A DNA stretch of 64,000 bases from Halegenticoccus tardaugens (GTDB lineage Archaea > Halobacteriota > Halobacteria > Halobacteriales > Haloferacaceae), in assembly GCF_004116405.1 (NCBI RefSeq), contig NZ_SDIC01000001.1:372001-436000 (forward strand), written 5' to 3'. Both the position numbers and the translations under genes were made by a program. Under the pieces are notes generated by a model. It made no database searches and was not told the DNA's origin. It saw only the letters and a list, made by a program, of their open reading frames with translations. Below, piece after piece: positions 7,217-16,526 of this stretch. Position 1 is the stretch's first letter, and each line of letters opens with the position of its first letter.

Positions 7217-7227
7217 ATAATGTAAAA
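7217..7227 (-). promoter_or_regulatory. TATA box of the island operon
   Basis: Minus-strand TTTTACATTAT, centred about 31 nt before the ATG at 7191, consistent with a leaderless or nearly leaderless start. It lies between the right boundary repeat and the first operon gene, so the operon does not depend on read-through from secY. Confidence 0.5.
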
Positions 7228-7242
7228 GCTTGGAAAACTGGG

Positions 7243-7254
7243 TACCCCAGTGGG
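7243..7254. repeat. 12-bp repeat TACCCCAGTGGG, right copy
   Basis: Identical to 1855-1866 and placed just inside the secY-end repeat. Supports paired element ends. Confidence 0.5.
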
Positions 7255-7259
7255 ACCCC

Positions 7260-7286
7260 TTAATCTCCAAACATCTGGCGCATCAT
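7260..7286 (+). repeat. Right secY-end repeat (candidate att site)
   Basis: Contains the stop and last codons of secY and matches 1816-1842 at 22 of 27 positions in direct orientation. If an element integrated here, the secY end was kept intact on this side. Confidence 0.6.
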
Positions 7287-8732
7287 CGGGTGCATCTCCA
7301 TCAACTGCTCTTCCGCGATCTCCTCGTACAGCTTGTACGTGATCGAGACCGTGAGCAGCAGCCCCGTCCCGCCGACCTGTCCGATGGTGCCGAGCATGTT
7401 CGCCATGACGGCGAGCAGCCCCACGAGCGCGCCGCCGATGACGGTCACCTGCGGGATGTACCGCTCCATCACCTTCTCTATGACCTGCGGGTTCCGCCGG
7501 AAGCCGGGGATCTGCATCCCGGAGTTTTGGATCTGGCGGGCCGTCGCCTCCGGGCCCATCCCGGTCGTCTCCACCCAGAAGACGGCGAAGATGGCCCCGC
7601 CGATGACCATGAACGTCAGGTCGACGCCGATGCGGAGGAGCACCTCCCACGGCTCCGCGGAGGTCGTCCCGAGGAACCACGTCCACTCGTTGCGCGTCTG
7701 GATCGGATTGAGGTAGTAAAACAGCCCGGAAATAGGCTGCCCGTCCGAGCCGTACTGTCCCAACCACGCCGGCATCCCGCCCCCGAGCTGGCTGTTGAGG
7801 ATCTGTCCGAGGAACTGGATGTTCGCCTGCAGCGCGCGCACGAGGATCATCGGCAGGACGGACGCGTAGATGAGCTTCACGGGGAAGCGCCCGCGAGCGC
7901 CCTTCACCCGCGCGTGCGACAGCGGAATCTCGACGCGGACGCTCTCGGCGTAGACGACGATGACGAAGATGAGAACCGTCGTGACGAGCGCGAGCACCTG
8001 CCCCTGATCGAGGAACAGCGCCTGCAACCCTTCGGACGTGAGCGGCGAGCCGATCGAGATGCTGCCGGTCGCGATGCCGATCCACGTCGGGATGAGCCCG
8101 TTCGTCTGCCCGAGCCCCGGCCAGGCGAACAGGCCGGCGACGAGCTGCTGGCTCACGCCGGCGATGATGAACAGGCCGACCCCGCTACCGACCCCCCACT
8201 TGCTCACGACCTCGTCCATGAACAGGATGAGGACGCCGCCGACGAAGATCTGCGCGAAGATGAGCGTCTCCACGCCGGTGGTGCCGATACCGAGCTGCTG
8301 GCCGACGGCCGGATCCGCCGGCAGGAACCCGCCCGCGAACACCATCGGAAAGCCGGTGAGAACGACCATCACGACGACCAGGAGCTTCTGGAGGCCCTGA
8401 TAGAGCACCTGATCGCGCGGGTCGTTCGTGTCCAACCCGAGCAGGTCCGCGCCGCCGAGAAGCTGGAGCACGATGCTCGCCGTGACGATCGGTCCGATCC
8501 CCAATTGGAGGATCGACCCCTGCGATCCGGCGAGGATCGAACGGAACTGCCCGTAGAGGTCGCTTTCACCTCCCGTCTGCAACCCGAACAGGGTGATGTT
8601 CGTTAGGAAAAAATACATGACGAGAATCCCAGCAGTCCAGCCCAACTTCCGCTTGAAGGGGATGTGTCCCTCCGGGCGCTGGACTGCCGGCATCCGCGTC
8701 AGCACGGGTTCGGCAGCTTCTTTCCATCCCAT
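7260..8732 (-). CDS. secY: Preprotein translocase subunit SecY
   Basis: Channel-forming subunit of the Sec61/SecYEG translocon, 490 aa, normal archaeal length, with about ten membrane segments. Family signatures include an N-terminal amphipathic start (PAVQRPEGHIPFKRKLGW), the plug region after TM1 (LFGLQTGG) and the cytosolic loop SVRVEIPLSHARVKGARGR that contacts the ribosome. It follows rpl15, as in other archaea, but is separated from it by a 285-bp gap with a hairpin. Its extreme 3' end is repeated at 1816-1842. Confidence 0.97.
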   Translation of the reverse strand: MGWKEAAEPVLTRMPAVQRPEGHIPFKRKLGWTAGILVMYFFLTNITLFGLQTGGESDLYGQFRSILAGSQGSILQLGIGPIVTASIVLQLLGGADLLGLDTNDPRDQVLYQGLQKLLVVVMVVLTGFPMVFAGGFLPADPAVGQQLGIGTTGVETLIFAQIFVGGVLILFMDEVVSKWGVGSGVGLFIIAGVSQQLVAGLFAWPGLGQTNGLIPTWIGIATGSISIGSPLTSEGLQALFLDQGQVLALVTTVLIFVIVVYAESVRVEIPLSHARVKGARGRFPVKLIYASVLPMILVRALQANIQFLGQILNSQLGGGMPAWLGQYGSDGQPISGLFYYLNPIQTRNEWTWFLGTTSAEPWEVLLRIGVDLTFMVIGGAIFAVFWVETTGMGPEATARQIQNSGMQIPGFRRNPQVIEKVMERYIPQVTVIGGALVGLLAVMANMLGTIGQVGGTGLLLTVSITYKLYEEIAEEQLMEMHPMMRQMFGD

Positions 8733-8876
8733 ATACCGAGATACTTCGTACGGGGCTTTGTAGGTGCTTCGTTTTACACCCTCAGACGAGTTTCCAAACT
8801 ACTGACGGATGGCTGCCACCCGACCGCCGCCCGTCCGACGGACCGCCTCGCGCATGTCGACCGTCGGAGACGTTCG

Positions 8877-8914
8877 CGAGTGTCGCGCGCGACGCCTCCG
8901 TCTCGCGACACTCG
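8877..8914. terminator. Perfect 11-bp hairpin between rpl15 and secY
   Basis: CGAGTGTCGCG (8877-8887) pairs perfectly with CGCGACACTCG (8904-8914) around a 16-nt loop. It sits 104 nt after the rpl15 stop and 145 nt before secY. No T-run follows, so termination, processing or attenuation are all possible. Confidence 0.4.
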
Positions 8915-9017
8915 ACGATCTACCGCGAGACGACCCACCGCGACGACGGTCCGGCGGCGCAAGGGCTCGGCGATTCAGCGGCGTCGATCGAAAAAGACGA
9001 TCCGTCCGAATCCGACG

Positions 9018-9521
9018 TTACTCGGCGGCGTCTGCGTCGCCTTCGGCGCTCTCTTCTTCCGTTTCTTCTTCGGCCCGCTTCGCGCGCTCCGTCAGTTCGA
9101 CGCTACCGCCGGCTTCTTCGATGAGTTCGACGGCGCTCGCCGAGAAGGCGTCGGCGATGACGTGCAGTTCGCCGCGGACCTGCCCGCTGCCGAGCACCTT
9201 CACGACGTCGACGTCGTGGCCGTCCTCGACGACGTCGCGCGCGTCGATGCGGTAGGCGTCGCCGTCCGCCTCGGCGAGGCCGTCCGCGGCGAACAGCGCC
9301 GCGTCCTCGTCGAGCTTTCGGACCGTGATCTCCGCGACGGCGGGGCGGATTCCCTGCGGTCGCTTGAAGCCATGCTTGCCGAGCGGCTCGTAGTTGTGGA
9401 ACTCGTGTTTCGCGCGCCCGGCCCGGCCGCGGCCGCCGCGGTGGCCGGCCCCGCGCCGGTTCTTGTGCGTCCCGCCGCCGTGCGTGCGGGAGCCGCGCTG
9501 TCGTCGCTTCTTGCTCGTCAT
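9018..9521 (-). CDS. rpl15: 50S ribosomal protein L15 (uL15)
   Basis: Large-subunit protein of 167 aa. The Gly/Arg/His-rich N-terminus (GTHKNRRGAGHRGGRGRAGR) is diagnostic. The C-terminal Asp/Glu-rich tail is a halophilic addition. The ATG at 9521 overlaps the rpl30 stop by one base (TAATG) and was preferred over longer in-frame openings that run into rpl30. Last gene of the continuous ribosomal block. Confidence 0.97.
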   Translation of the reverse strand: MTSKKRRQRGSRTHGGGTHKNRRGAGHRGGRGRAGRAKHEFHNYEPLGKHGFKRPQGIRPAVAEITVRKLDEDAALFAADGLAEADGDAYRIDARDVVEDGHDVDVVKVLGSGQVRGELHVIADAFSASAVELIEEAGGSVELTERAKRAEEETEEESAEGDADAAE

Positions 9522-9985
9522 TATCGCATCGCCTCCAGGAGTTCGTCGATCCCCTCGGTGGTGTGCTTGCCGAGCTGACCGCCCTCCTTGGTCGGGTGTT
9601 TGATGCCCCGGTGACCGCCGCGCGGGGGGTGCAGCCGAAGCGCCGGGGAGAGCCCCTGCTCGCGCAGCGTCGTCTCCTCGGCCGCGAGGGCGGCCGCCAG
9701 CGACTCGACGTCGTCGTAGTCGGTGTTCTCTGTGACCCAGTCGTCGTCGACCGTCGCGTCGCCTTCGAGGGGCTCCGCGCGCGTGCGCAGGAGGGTGGCC
9801 ACGACCTCCTCGCTCGGCTCGCCGTGGGCGACGAAGTCGTTGACCTTCGTCACCATCCCCCGGTACGCGTCCGTCCACGGGACGAACGCGCAGTGGTTGA
9901 CCGAGTGGATGTTGAGCATCGAGAGGGTGTCTTCCACCTCGCCGCTCATGTTCACGTCGCCGCGGAGCTGCACGACCGCGCGCAT
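9521..9985 (-). CDS. rpl30: 50S ribosomal protein L30 (uL30)
   Basis: Archaeal long-form L30, 154 aa. The start [12 protein letters not shown], the core MLNIHSVNHCAFVP and the C-terminal HPPRGGHRGIKHP are typical. The ATG overlaps the rpS5 stop, and the stop overlaps the rpl15 start. Confidence 0.96.
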   Translation of the reverse strand: MRAVVQLRGDVNMSGEVEDTLSMLNIHSVNHCAFVPWTDAYRGMVTKVNDFVAHGEPSEEVVATLLRTRAEPLEGDATVDDDWVTENTDYDDVESLAAALAAEETTLREQGLSPALRLHPPRGGHRGIKHPTKEGGQLGKHTTEGIDELLEAMR

Positions 9986-10629
9986 CACTCGCTCACCTCG
10001 CGCTGCACTTCGCGGGCGCGCCGCGGCGTCCGCGACTGCGAGGCGTTCCGCAGCGCGTTGTACGTCGCCTTCGCGAGGTTGACCGTCGTCCGGGTGTTGC
10101 CGTTCGACTTCGTCCAGGCGTCTTCGACGCCCGCGAGTTCGAGGATGCTCCGGACGGTCGGCGCGGCCGCGAGCCCGAGCCCCATCGGGGCCGGGATGAT
10201 CTCGACGGTGACGCTGCCCGCCTTCCCTTCGGCCTTGCGGGTCAGAGAGTGCGTGCCGCCGGCCCGGTCCTCCCAGGAACCGGAGCCGCGATCGACCTTG
10301 ATGATGTTCAGCTTCGCCACCTCGATCGCCTTCTGGATCGCCGAGCCGACCTGGTCGTCGCGGGCCTCGGCGTAGCCGAGGAATCCGTCGCGGTTGCCGA
10401 CGGCGACGACGCACCGGAACTTCACCCGGCGGCCGGAGTCGGTCATCCGCTGGACCATGTTGATGTCGAGCACGTCGTCGTCCAGCCCCGGGAGGAGCTG
10501 GTCGACGATCTCGGGCTCCTTCAGCGGCAGGCCGGAGTCGAGGGCCTGCTGCATCGACGTGACGTCGCCCTCCTGTACCATGCGGCCGAGCCGCGTGCGC
10601 GGCTCCCAGCCGTTGTTGTTTCTGCTCAT
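9985..10629 (-). CDS. rps5: 30S ribosomal protein S5 (uS5)
   Basis: Small-subunit decoding-fidelity protein, 214 aa. It carries the RNA-binding S5 fold ([19 protein letters not shown]) and the C-terminal [18 protein letters not shown]. Overlaps rpl18 upstream by 4 nt and touches rpl30 downstream. Confidence 0.97.
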   Translation of the reverse strand: MSRNNNGWEPRTRLGRMVQEGDVTSMQQALDSGLPLKEPEIVDQLLPGLDDDVLDINMVQRMTDSGRRVKFRCVVAVGNRDGFLGYAEARDDQVGSAIQKAIEVAKLNIIKVDRGSGSWEDRAGGTHSLTRKAEGKAGSVTVEIIPAPMGLGLAAAPTVRSILELAGVEDAWTKSNGNTRTTVNLAKATYNALRNASQSRTPRRAREVQREVSE

Positions 10630-11189
10630 GCGTCGTCCTCCATCTCTTGCAATCGTTCGAGCACGTCGTCGAAGTGCTCGGGCAGGTCGCGGGCGTCGAA
10701 GTCCCCGCCGTAGAGCGGCTCGTCGAGCCCCTCCGCGTACTCGGCGATGTGCTCGCCGCGGTTGCGCGACCAGTCCGCCAGCACGCTGTCGTTGTGGGGG
10801 ATGTCGAGTCCCGCGTCGATCGCTCCTTCCTGTACCGCGAACACCTTGCCGCCGGGCGTCGCCGTGTTCAGCCCGATGTCGAGGACGGCCTCCTCGACGC
10901 CGGCCGACAGGGCGCGCTTGCCCGCCAGATACCCCGTCAGGTACGCGCTCGGGAGGTTGCCCGTCGGGGCTTCCCAGCCGTACTCGGCGAGGTCGGCAGA
11001 CGCGGCGCTCGCGTGCGTTTCGTCGCCCTGCGGACCGGGTGTGATCAGCTGCGCCCTGACGTGCTTGTTGCTCACGCGAGCAACGAGGCGGGGCTTGCCC
11101 GATTTCAGCAGGCGCAACCTCTGGTGGTAGTCGGTCCGGACCTCGCGGCGACGCCGCATCGGCACCTTGTACCGTGGTCCTGTTGCCAT
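10626..11189 (-). CDS. rpl18: 50S ribosomal protein L18 (uL18)
   Basis: 5S rRNA-binding protein, 187 aa, archaeal/eukaryal L5-type length. It starts [20 protein letters not shown] and has the acidic C-terminus usual in halophiles. The ATG at 11189 overlaps the rpl19e stop; longer upstream openings belong to the neighbouring gene. Confidence 0.97.
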   Translation of the reverse strand: MATGPRYKVPMRRRREVRTDYHQRLRLLKSGKPRLVARVSNKHVRAQLITPGPQGDETHASAASADLAEYGWEAPTGNLPSAYLTGYLAGKRALSAGVEEAVLDIGLNTATPGGKVFAVQEGAIDAGLDIPHNDSVLADWSRNRGEHIAEYAEGLDEPLYGGDFDARDLPEHFDDVLERLQEMEDDA

Positions 11190-11650
11190 TATTCGTCCTC
11201 CAAGTCGATTCCGTAGTTGTTCTCCGCGTACGCTTCGAGCCGGTCCACGCTCTCGAACTCGCCGCCGCTCGCCTTGTTGTACAGCTCGCGGTACTGCGTC
11301 CGGTTCAGCGTGCCGTCGTCGCGAAGCTCCTTCAGACGACGACGCTGGGCGCGGATCCGGCTGATCCATGCCTTCTTCGGGTTCTGTCGGCCGCCCTTCT
11401 TCCCCCTGCGGGAGCCGGGGCCCTTGCGGTGGCCGTAGGAGCGCTTTTCGGCGCGCTCGCGGGCGCGACCGCGGGAGTTTGTCTTCGCGGTCTTCTCGCT
11501 TATGGTCCCCTGATCGATCAGGGTACGCACGTCCTCGCGCGTGATCGCCTCCTCGATGTCGTCCTGGGCCTCCGGATCGAACCAGACCCGGCCCTTGCCG
11601 ACGTCGAGGATGTCGGCGGCCATTCGTCTCTGTGCTGTCAGATCTGTCAT
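11189..11650 (-). CDS. rpl19e: 50S ribosomal protein L19e (eL19)
   Basis: Archaeal/eukaryal-specific large-subunit protein, 153 aa. Diagnostic segments are [20 protein letters not shown] and the basic [16 protein letters not shown]. The ATG at 11650 overlaps the end of rpl32e by 4 nt. Confidence 0.97.
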   Translation of the reverse strand: MTDLTAQRRMAADILDVGKGRVWFDPEAQDDIEEAITREDVRTLIDQGTISEKTAKTNSRGRARERAEKRSYGHRKGPGSRRGKKGGRQNPKKAWISRIRAQRRRLKELRDDGTLNRTQYRELYNKASGGEFESVDRLEAYAENNYGIDLEDE

Positions 11651-12351
11651 TCTTCCACCTCGACTTCGACGTAGGTGGGGTTGAGGACGCGGATCTCGCG
11701 ATCCTCCGCGACCTCCTCGATGCGCTCGCGCTTGCGAGCGCCCACTTTGCTCGCGATGCGGACCGCCTGCGTGTCCGCGTCGACGCCTTCGAGGTCGTCG
11801 ACGTTGTTGACGCGGACCTCCTCGAAGCCGCTCGGGTGCAGGCCGCGGGCGGCCTTCGGCGTGCGGTAGCCCGCCTCGACCGTGTCGCCTTTGCCCTTGA
11901 TCCCGCGGCGCTGCTTCGAGAGGTTGCCGCGCGGCCGACGCCACGAGGTGGGCGTCCGCTTTTTCATGTGGTAGTCCTGCCGCTTGAACGCCGGCTTGCC
12001 CTCGCGGTGCTTCTGGGCGAGCGCGCGGGCCTTCTCGTCGCTGAGCGACGGCGTCTTGTCCGCGTGACCGCGCGGACGGAGCTCCGTCTCGACTTCTTCT
12101 TCGGGTTCTTCTTCTTCGGGCTCTTCGACCTCCGCCTCGGTCTCCTCTGCGACCTCGAGACCGCCGACGTCGGCTTTGATACGCGCGGCGAGCGCGTTGC
12201 CGATGCCCTCGACCTCCGCCAGTTCGGACTGGCTCGCGGCCGTCACGTCCTCGACGGACTCGTACCCGGCGTCGCGGAGCGCGTCCGCCTTGCTCGGGCC
12301 GACGCCGCTTATGTCTTCGAGCTCCTGGATCTCGGTTTCCTCGTCGGACAT
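11647..12351 (-). CDS. rpl32e: 50S ribosomal protein L32e (eL32) with N-terminal helix-hairpin-helix extension
   Basis: 234 aa. The C-terminal half is eL32 ([19 protein letters not shown]). The N-terminal 60 residues form a helix-hairpin-helix-like repeat ([18 protein letters not shown], then [12 protein letters not shown]), followed by an acidic linker. The extension is known from haloarchaeal L32e. Lies between rpl6 and rpl19e without gaps. Confidence 0.96.
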   Translation of the reverse strand: MSDEETEIQELEDISGVGPSKADALRDAGYESVEDVTAASQSELAEVEGIGNALAARIKADVGGLEVAEETEAEVEEPEEEEPEEEVETELRPRGHADKTPSLSDEKARALAQKHREGKPAFKRQDYHMKKRTPTSWRRPRGNLSKQRRGIKGKGDTVEAGYRTPKAARGLHPSGFEEVRVNNVDDLEGVDADTQAVRIASKVGARKRERIEEVAEDREIRVLNPTYVEVEVEE

Positions 12352-12915
12352 CTACGCACCACCTGCCTGCGGTTTCTCGGTGATGTAGACGCCGTCCTGG
12401 AACACGCGCGTATCCTTGTCGGTGACGCGCGTGAGCTGTTCGATGGCGGCGGCGGTCTGTCCGACGTCCTCCTTGCTCGGACCCGTCAGAACGACCTCCT
12501 CGCCGTCGACCTGTACTTCCGTGTCTCCGCGGACGTTCGTCTTCCGCGGCGACTTCTCGCCGAGGAAGTTGTTGATGACGACCTCGTCGCCCTCGACCCC
12601 GACCTGCATCGGGAAGTGGGCGTAGTAGACCTCCATCCGGTACTCCCAGCCCTCGGTGACGCCGTGGATCATGTTGCGAACGTGGCTCTCGAACGTGCCG
12701 ACGGTCGCGTTCGTCTTCGCGTTCTCCGTGTCGCTCTCGACGACGACCACGTCGACGCTGTCGCCGTCGTCGCTCTCCACGGTCTCGACGCTGACCGAGA
12801 CGTCGGGGTACCAGAGGCGCTTCGTCACGCTCCCGTTCGGTCCCTCGACGGTCAGCTCGAGGTGGTCGACCTCGGCGGAGACGTCGTCCGGAATTTCGAT
12901 TTCGACTCGACTCAT
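12352..12915 (-). CDS. rpl6: 50S ribosomal protein L6 (uL6)
   Basis: 187 aa with two L6 repeats: LELTVEGPNGSVTKRL near residue 20 and VTDKDTRVFQDGVYI near the end. The stop abuts the rpl32e start and the ATG abuts the rpS8 stop. Confidence 0.97.
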   Translation of the reverse strand: MSRVEIEIPDDVSAEVDHLELTVEGPNGSVTKRLWYPDVSVSVETVESDDGDSVDVVVVESDTENAKTNATVGTFESHVRNMIHGVTEGWEYRMEVYYAHFPMQVGVEGDEVVINNFLGEKSPRKTNVRGDTEVQVDGEEVVLTGPSKEDVGQTAAAIEQLTRVTDKDTRVFQDGVYITEKPQAGGA

Positions 12916-12916
12916 G

Positions 12917-13309
12917 TTAGTAGACGTATGCGATTACCTGTCCACCGATGCCCGCCTCGCGGGCGTCGTAGTGGCTCATGACGCCGTGGCTCGTCGTGAC
13001 GATGAGCGTCCCGTAGTCGCGGGCGGGGAGGAATCGCTTCTCCCACTTCTCGTACTCGTCCGCACCCGCGGAGTAGCGGGGCTTGACTGCGCCACACCTG
13101 TTGATCGCGCCTTTCAGTTCGACCTCGAACCGCCCGGCCTTGCCGTTGTCGACGAACTCGAAGCCGTCGATGTACCCGCGGTCGTAGAAGACCTCGAGGA
13201 CGGAGCCGATGATGTTCGAGGCGGGCTCTACCGTGTGTTCCAAGTGCCCGACGCTCTCGGCGTTGTCCACGCCGGAGAGCGCGTTGCTGAGTGGGTCGTT
13301 GCCTGCCAT
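12917..13309 (-). CDS. rps8: 30S ribosomal protein S8 (uS8)
   Basis: 16S rRNA-binding assembly protein, 130 aa. It begins [18 protein letters not shown] and ends in the S8 signature [18 protein letters not shown]. The ATG at 13309 is 2 nt after the rpS14 stop. Confidence 0.97.
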   Translation of the reverse strand: MAGNDPLSNALSGVDNAESVGHLEHTVEPASNIIGSVLEVFYDRGYIDGFEFVDNGKAGRFEVELKGAINRCGAVKPRYSAGADEYEKWEKRFLPARDYGTLIVTTSHGVMSHYDAREAGIGGQVIAYVY

Positions 13310-13311
13310 GG

Positions 13312-13488
13312 TTATCGGTACTTCTTGAAGCCCATGCTTCGGGCGACCTCGCGGAAGCACTGTCGGCACAGGTAGATGTCGTACTTGCCGACGAGCCCCT
13401 GCTTGCGGCCGCAGCGTCGGCACTCGTTCTCCTGGCCGGTGCGCTGCGTCGCGTGCTCGCCCGTGGCTTCGCTCTCGCTTTCGCTCAT
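13312..13488 (-). CDS. rps14: 30S ribosomal protein S14 (uS14), zinc-binding form
   Basis: 58 aa. Four cysteines as CRRCGRKQ and YLCRQCFRE form the zinc knuckle of the short S14 type. The start at 13488 overlaps the rpl5 stop by 4 nt. The first 18 residues are a Glu/Ser-rich halophilic extension. Confidence 0.96.
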   Translation of the reverse strand: MSESESEATGEHATQRTGQENECRRCGRKQGLVGKYDIYLCRQCFREVARSMGFKKYR

Positions 13489-14021
13489 TCGTTCTCGTAC
13501 ACCTCCACGTCGAAGGTCGATTCGAGGAACGCGATCGCGTCCTCGGGCGTCAGACGGTGGGCCGCCGGAATCGAGCGGTTCGCCTGATCGCGCTTTTTCA
13601 CTCGGTAGCCGGGGCGGACGAGGTTGACCGTCACGTCCAGCCCGTAGATTCCGATGTTCGGGTCGTACTCCTGGCTCGGGAACTCGGTGTGCTCTTCGAC
13701 GCCGAAGCTGAAGTTGCCGGTGTCGTCGAACTGCGAGCGCGAGAGGTCCGCGAGCGGCAGCGCCGTCTCGAGGAACTCGTGGGCGCGCTCGCCGCGGAGC
13801 GTCACCTTCGCGCCGATCGGCGTGCCGGGGCGGACGCCGAAGTCCTGCCCGGCCCGCTTCGCGGTCGTTCGGACGCTCTCTTGTTCCGTGATCTCCTCCA
13901 GGATGTCCTCCGCGTTCGCGAGCTCGCGGCCGCCCTCGCCGACGCCCATGTGGACGACGACCTTCTCGATGCGGGGGCGACGCATCTCGTGGAACTCGCC
14001 TTCGCCTTCGGCTTCGCTCAT
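13485..14021 (-). CDS. rpl5: 50S ribosomal protein L5 (uL5)
   Basis: 5S rRNA-binding protein of the central protuberance, 178 aa. Motifs include [20 protein letters not shown] and [20 protein letters not shown]. Overlaps rps4e by 4 nt and rps14 by 4 nt. Confidence 0.97.
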   Translation of the reverse strand: MSEAEGEGEFHEMRRPRIEKVVVHMGVGEGGRELANAEDILEEITEQESVRTTAKRAGQDFGVRPGTPIGAKVTLRGERAHEFLETALPLADLSRSQFDDTGNFSFGVEEHTEFPSQEYDPNIGIYGLDVTVNLVRPGYRVKKRDQANRSIPAAHRLTPEDAIAFLESTFDVEVYENE

Positions 14022-14752
14022 TCGTTCTCACCCCCGGTGGTGACGGCGGCGTCGCCGCCGGTGAAGTTCTCGTCGATGACGACGACGTAGTCGGCGACCG
14101 TCTCGAAGCCGCCGTCCTCCTCCGTCACGCGCACCGTGTTCGGTCCGCTGCCGGCGGTGACGGTGATCTCCTCGACCTCGCCGATCTCGCCCGCGTGCGT
14201 GCCGGCGACGGCGGTCACGAGCGCGCCCTCCTCGTACGGGAAGTGCGCGACGACGTCCTTCGTCTCGTTGTCGACGACGATCGAATCGCCCGCGCTGTAC
14301 TCGCCGGCCTCGTCCTCGCCGACGCGGATGTTCGCCCCGTCGTGCAGCGACAGCTGGAAGTCTCCGCCCTTCACCTGCCGCTTGCCGACGATCTTGCCGA
14401 GGCGGCTGTCCGCCGCGTCGGCGTCGATGGCCGTCAGCGCGAGCCGACCGCCCTCGTCGGGGAAGACGCGGTAGTACTCCTCGCGCTCCGTGAAGGCGAG
14501 GATGTCGAACATCCCGATCGGGCGGCGCACGTCGGAGACGTCGTCCCCATTGACCAGGACGGTGCCCTGGTTCAGCGCGTAGCGCGCTTCCTTCTTGGAG
14601 TTAACGTAGCCGAGCACGTCCCGCAGCAGGATGAGAAGCGGGACGCCGGCCTCGCCGTGCGGACCCGCGCCGGCTTTGACCGTCCACGTCGCTTCCTTCC
14701 GTTCGACCGGCCAGGAGTTCGGTACCGAGAGTCGTTTCTGGTGTTTCGTCAT
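14018..14752 (-). CDS. rps4e: 30S ribosomal protein S4e (eS4)
   Basis: 244 aa, archaeal/eukaryal specific. N-terminal [20 protein letters not shown], then an S4-like RNA-binding segment ([20 protein letters not shown]) and a KOW-type region near the C-terminus. Coupled to both neighbours by 4-nt overlaps. Confidence 0.97.
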   Translation of the reverse strand: MTKHQKRLSVPNSWPVERKEATWTVKAGAGPHGEAGVPLLILLRDVLGYVNSKKEARYALNQGTVLVNGDDVSDVRRPIGMFDILAFTEREEYYRVFPDEGGRLALTAIDADAADSRLGKIVGKRQVKGGDFQLSLHDGANIRVGEDEAGEYSAGDSIVVDNETKDVVAHFPYEEGALVTAVAGTHAGEIGEVEEITVTAGSGPNTVRVTEEDGGFETVADYVVVIDENFTGGDAAVTTGGENE

Positions 14753-15111
14753 TCGTTACGCTCCTCTCCTTCGAGACGCGCCTCGCGGCGGCCGTCTTCG
14801 AGGTCCAGTTCGGTCACGCGGACGTTGCTCGCGTCGAGCGGTCGCGGCGTCTCCTCGCCGTCCGCCTTCTCGACGGTGGCTCCCTCGACGTAGACGACCT
14901 CCCGCTTGAGGTCGACTTCGATGACTTCGCCCTCCTCGCCGGCGTAATCGCCGCGCAGGATCTCGACCGTGTCGCCCGCGTTGACGCGAACGTTGCGTCG
15001 GCCGTACTCCTCGCGGAGGTCGTCCGACAGCGTCGCGCGGACCTGGCTGTGCCGCTCGTGCAGCGGCGCGTCCCGTCGCTTCGTTCGCTGTTTGCGTGGT
15101 TGCTTGCTCAT
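14749..15111 (-). CDS. rpl24: 50S ribosomal protein L24 (uL24)
   Basis: Assembly-initiator protein, 120 aa, with the KOW motif ([18 protein letters not shown], residues about 46-63). Three nt separate it from rpl14 and 4 nt overlap with rps4e. Confidence 0.97.
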   Translation of the reverse strand: MSKQPRKQRTKRRDAPLHERHSQVRATLSDDLREEYGRRNVRVNAGDTVEILRGDYAGEEGEVIEVDLKREVVYVEGATVEKADGEETPRPLDASNVRVTELDLEDGRREARLEGEERNE

Positions 15112-15114
15112 GGT

Positions 15115-15513
15115 CTATACGATCATCGTCGCGGTGCTCGCGATGCTCCCGAAGCGCTCTGCGACCTCGCGCGCGATGGGGCCCTTGATCTCGGTCCCGC
15201 GGGGCTCTTCCATCTCGTCGATGACGACGGCGGCGTTGTCCTCGAACTTCACGCGCGTCCCGTCCGGCCGGCGGATCGGCTTCCGCTGGCGGACGACGAC
15301 GGCTTCGAGCACCTGCCGGCGCATCTCGGGCGTCCCCTTGGTGACCGAGACGGTCACCTTGTCGCCGACGCCCGCTTTGGGGTGTCGGTTCTTCGTCCCG
15401 GAGTAGCCCGCGACGCTGATCACTTTCAGCTCGCGAGCCCCGGTGTTGTCCGCGCACGTGACGAGCGAGCCGCGTTCGAGGCCCTGCGTGACGTCGGCTT
15501 TCAGCGCCTCCAT
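15115..15513 (-). CDS. rpl14: 50S ribosomal protein L14 (uL14)
   Basis: 132 aa. Signature segments are [19 protein letters not shown] and the C-terminal [17 protein letters not shown]. The ATG shares a base with the rpS17 stop. Confidence 0.97.
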   Translation of the reverse strand: MEALKADVTQGLERGSLVTCADNTGARELKVISVAGYSGTKNRHPKAGVGDKVTVSVTKGTPEMRRQVLEAVVVRQRKPIRRPDGTRVKFEDNAAVVIDEMEEPRGTEIKGPIAREVAERFGSIASTATMIV

Positions 15514-15965
15514 CAGTCGTCACCTTCCGGGCTCCGGTCCGCGGACGCGCCCTCGGTCACGTCGCCGGTCGTCTCCTGCGTCGCCTCGTCGGCGTGGCCG
15601 GTCAGCTCGGCCGCGGTCAGCGCGTCGGCCTCGCTCACGACCTCGACGACGACGTGCGATTTCGTCTTCGAGAGCGGTCGGGTCTCCGCGATTCGTACTT
15701 CGTCACCGACGGAAAGCGGCTCCAGCACGCCCGGCACGTGCGCTGGGATGCGCGAGCGCCGCTTCATGTAGCGGTCGTACTTGGGTACGCGAACGTCGTA
15801 CTCCCGCTCGACGATGACGGTCTTTTCCATGTCCGTCGAGACGACCGTCCCTTCGAGGGTCTGACCTCGAACGGACAGTCGCCCGTAGAACGGACACGTC
15901 TCGTAGTCGTAGTTGTCCGGGTCCTCCGGTTCCGGAGGCATCGGAACGTCTAATCCTATCGCCAT
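15513..15965 (-). CDS. rps17: 30S ribosomal protein S17 (uS17) with acidic C-terminal extension
   Basis: 150 aa, about 35-40 longer than typical archaeal S17. The core ([39 protein letters not shown]) is complete by about residue 110. The remainder is an Ala/Thr/Asp/Glu-rich tail, probably disordered. Overlaps rnp1 by 10 nt. Confidence 0.95.
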   Translation of the reverse strand: MAIGLDVPMPPEPEDPDNYDYETCPFYGRLSVRGQTLEGTVVSTDMEKTVIVEREYDVRVPKYDRYMKRRSRIPAHVPGVLEPLSVGDEVRIAETRPLSKTKSHVVVEVVSEADALTAAELTGHADEATQETTGDVTEGASADRSPEGDD

Positions 15966-16525
15966 TTCGAATCACCTGTGGTTTCGGTGCGCAAGGCGGG
16001 TCGTGAGAGCAATCGTGCGCCATCCACCGTAACGTAGACCGCGCCCTCGCAACCGCCCGACTGACCGGCGCGGACGCCGGCAGTTTCCGACGGAAGTTCG
16101 GACGCGGACCCCGGGGCCTTTCGACCGCCGGCGGCTTCATCTGTGCGAGACGGCCCATCGCCGTCGAGCTCATCTGTGCGAGCCGGTTCATCACCGGCGA
16201 GATCATCTGTGCGAGGCGGCCCGTCGCCGCCGAGCTCCTCTGTGTTCTCCAGAGACGGCCCGTCGCCGTCTCTGTCGTCTTCGAGCGCGAACTCGAACGT
16301 CGTCCCCCGCTTCGGCACCTGCCGCACCCGAGACCCGCCCGCGTCGACGTCTTCACCGAGGACGCGCCGGGCCCTCGGCGCGCCGGTGTCGACGTGCAGC
16401 GTGTTCATCGTCTCGATGACGACACGGCCGGCTATCCCGACGAGGTCGGGGTTTGCGGCGTCGACCACCCGAACCGGGAGGCCGTTGAGTTCGTGTCGCG
16501 TCAGGGTCTCGGGCGTGAGCGGCAT
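15956..16525 (-). CDS. rnp1: RNase P protein component 1 (Rpp29/Rnp1) with a tandem-repeat insertion
   Basis: Protein subunit of RNase P, which matures tRNA 5' ends. 189 aa, much longer than the roughly 90-residue core. The N-terminal Sm-like core ([20 protein letters not shown], then [10 protein letters not shown]) and the C-terminal strand ([20 protein letters not shown]) are separated by about 85 acidic residues. These include 11-residue repeats of the type GDGPxRTDELA, encoded by a 33-bp tandem repeat. Position between L29 and S17 is the usual archaeal one. Confidence 0.93.
   Translation of the reverse strand: MPLTPETLTRHELNGLPVRVVDAANPDLVGIAGRVVIETMNTLHVDTGAPRARRVLGEDVDAGGSRVRQVPKRGTTFEFALEDDRDGDGPSLENTEELGGDGPPRTDDLAGDEPARTDELDGDGPSRTDEAAGGRKAPGSASELPSETAGVRAGQSGGCEGAVYVTVDGARLLSRPALRTETTGDSKWR
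16137..16272 (-). repeat. 33-bp tandem repeat inside rnp1
   Basis: Units start at 16137, 16170, 16203 and 16236, exactly 33 bp apart, with divergence highest in the last. The plus-strand unit begins TCATCTGTGCGAG. The period is a multiple of three, so the reading frame is kept and 11 residues are added per copy. Confidence 0.85.
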
Positions 16526-16526
16526 G

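Larger units (their letters stand above)
1816..7286. mobile_element. Candidate integrated island at the 3' end of secY, no integrase seen
   Basis: A lower-GC segment of about 5.4 kb with non-core genes. It is bounded by imperfect direct repeats, 1816-1842 and 7260-7286, which match the last codons of secY (22 of 27 positions, with 15 identical in a row: CCAAACATCTGGCGC). A second shared 12-mer (TACCCCAGTGGG) lies just inside each boundary. The layout resembles attL/attR with the target gene end regenerated. No recombinase is encoded inside, so it would be a degraded or non-autonomous element. This is an inference from repeats and composition. Confidence 0.55.

Noticed and set aside
1816..7286. 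Search for an integrase or recombinase inside the first island.
   Set aside because: None of the ORFs has tyrosine or serine recombinase motifs, so I do not claim an autonomous element.
9018..9878. A longer upstream start for L15.
   Set aside because: The extension is a shadow of the L30 gene. The ATG at 9521 coincides with the start of L15-type sequence and couples to L30.
16137..16272. The 33-bp repeats were considered as a CRISPR array.
   Set aside because: No unique spacers. Units are contiguous, in frame and inside rnp1. No cas genes in the window.
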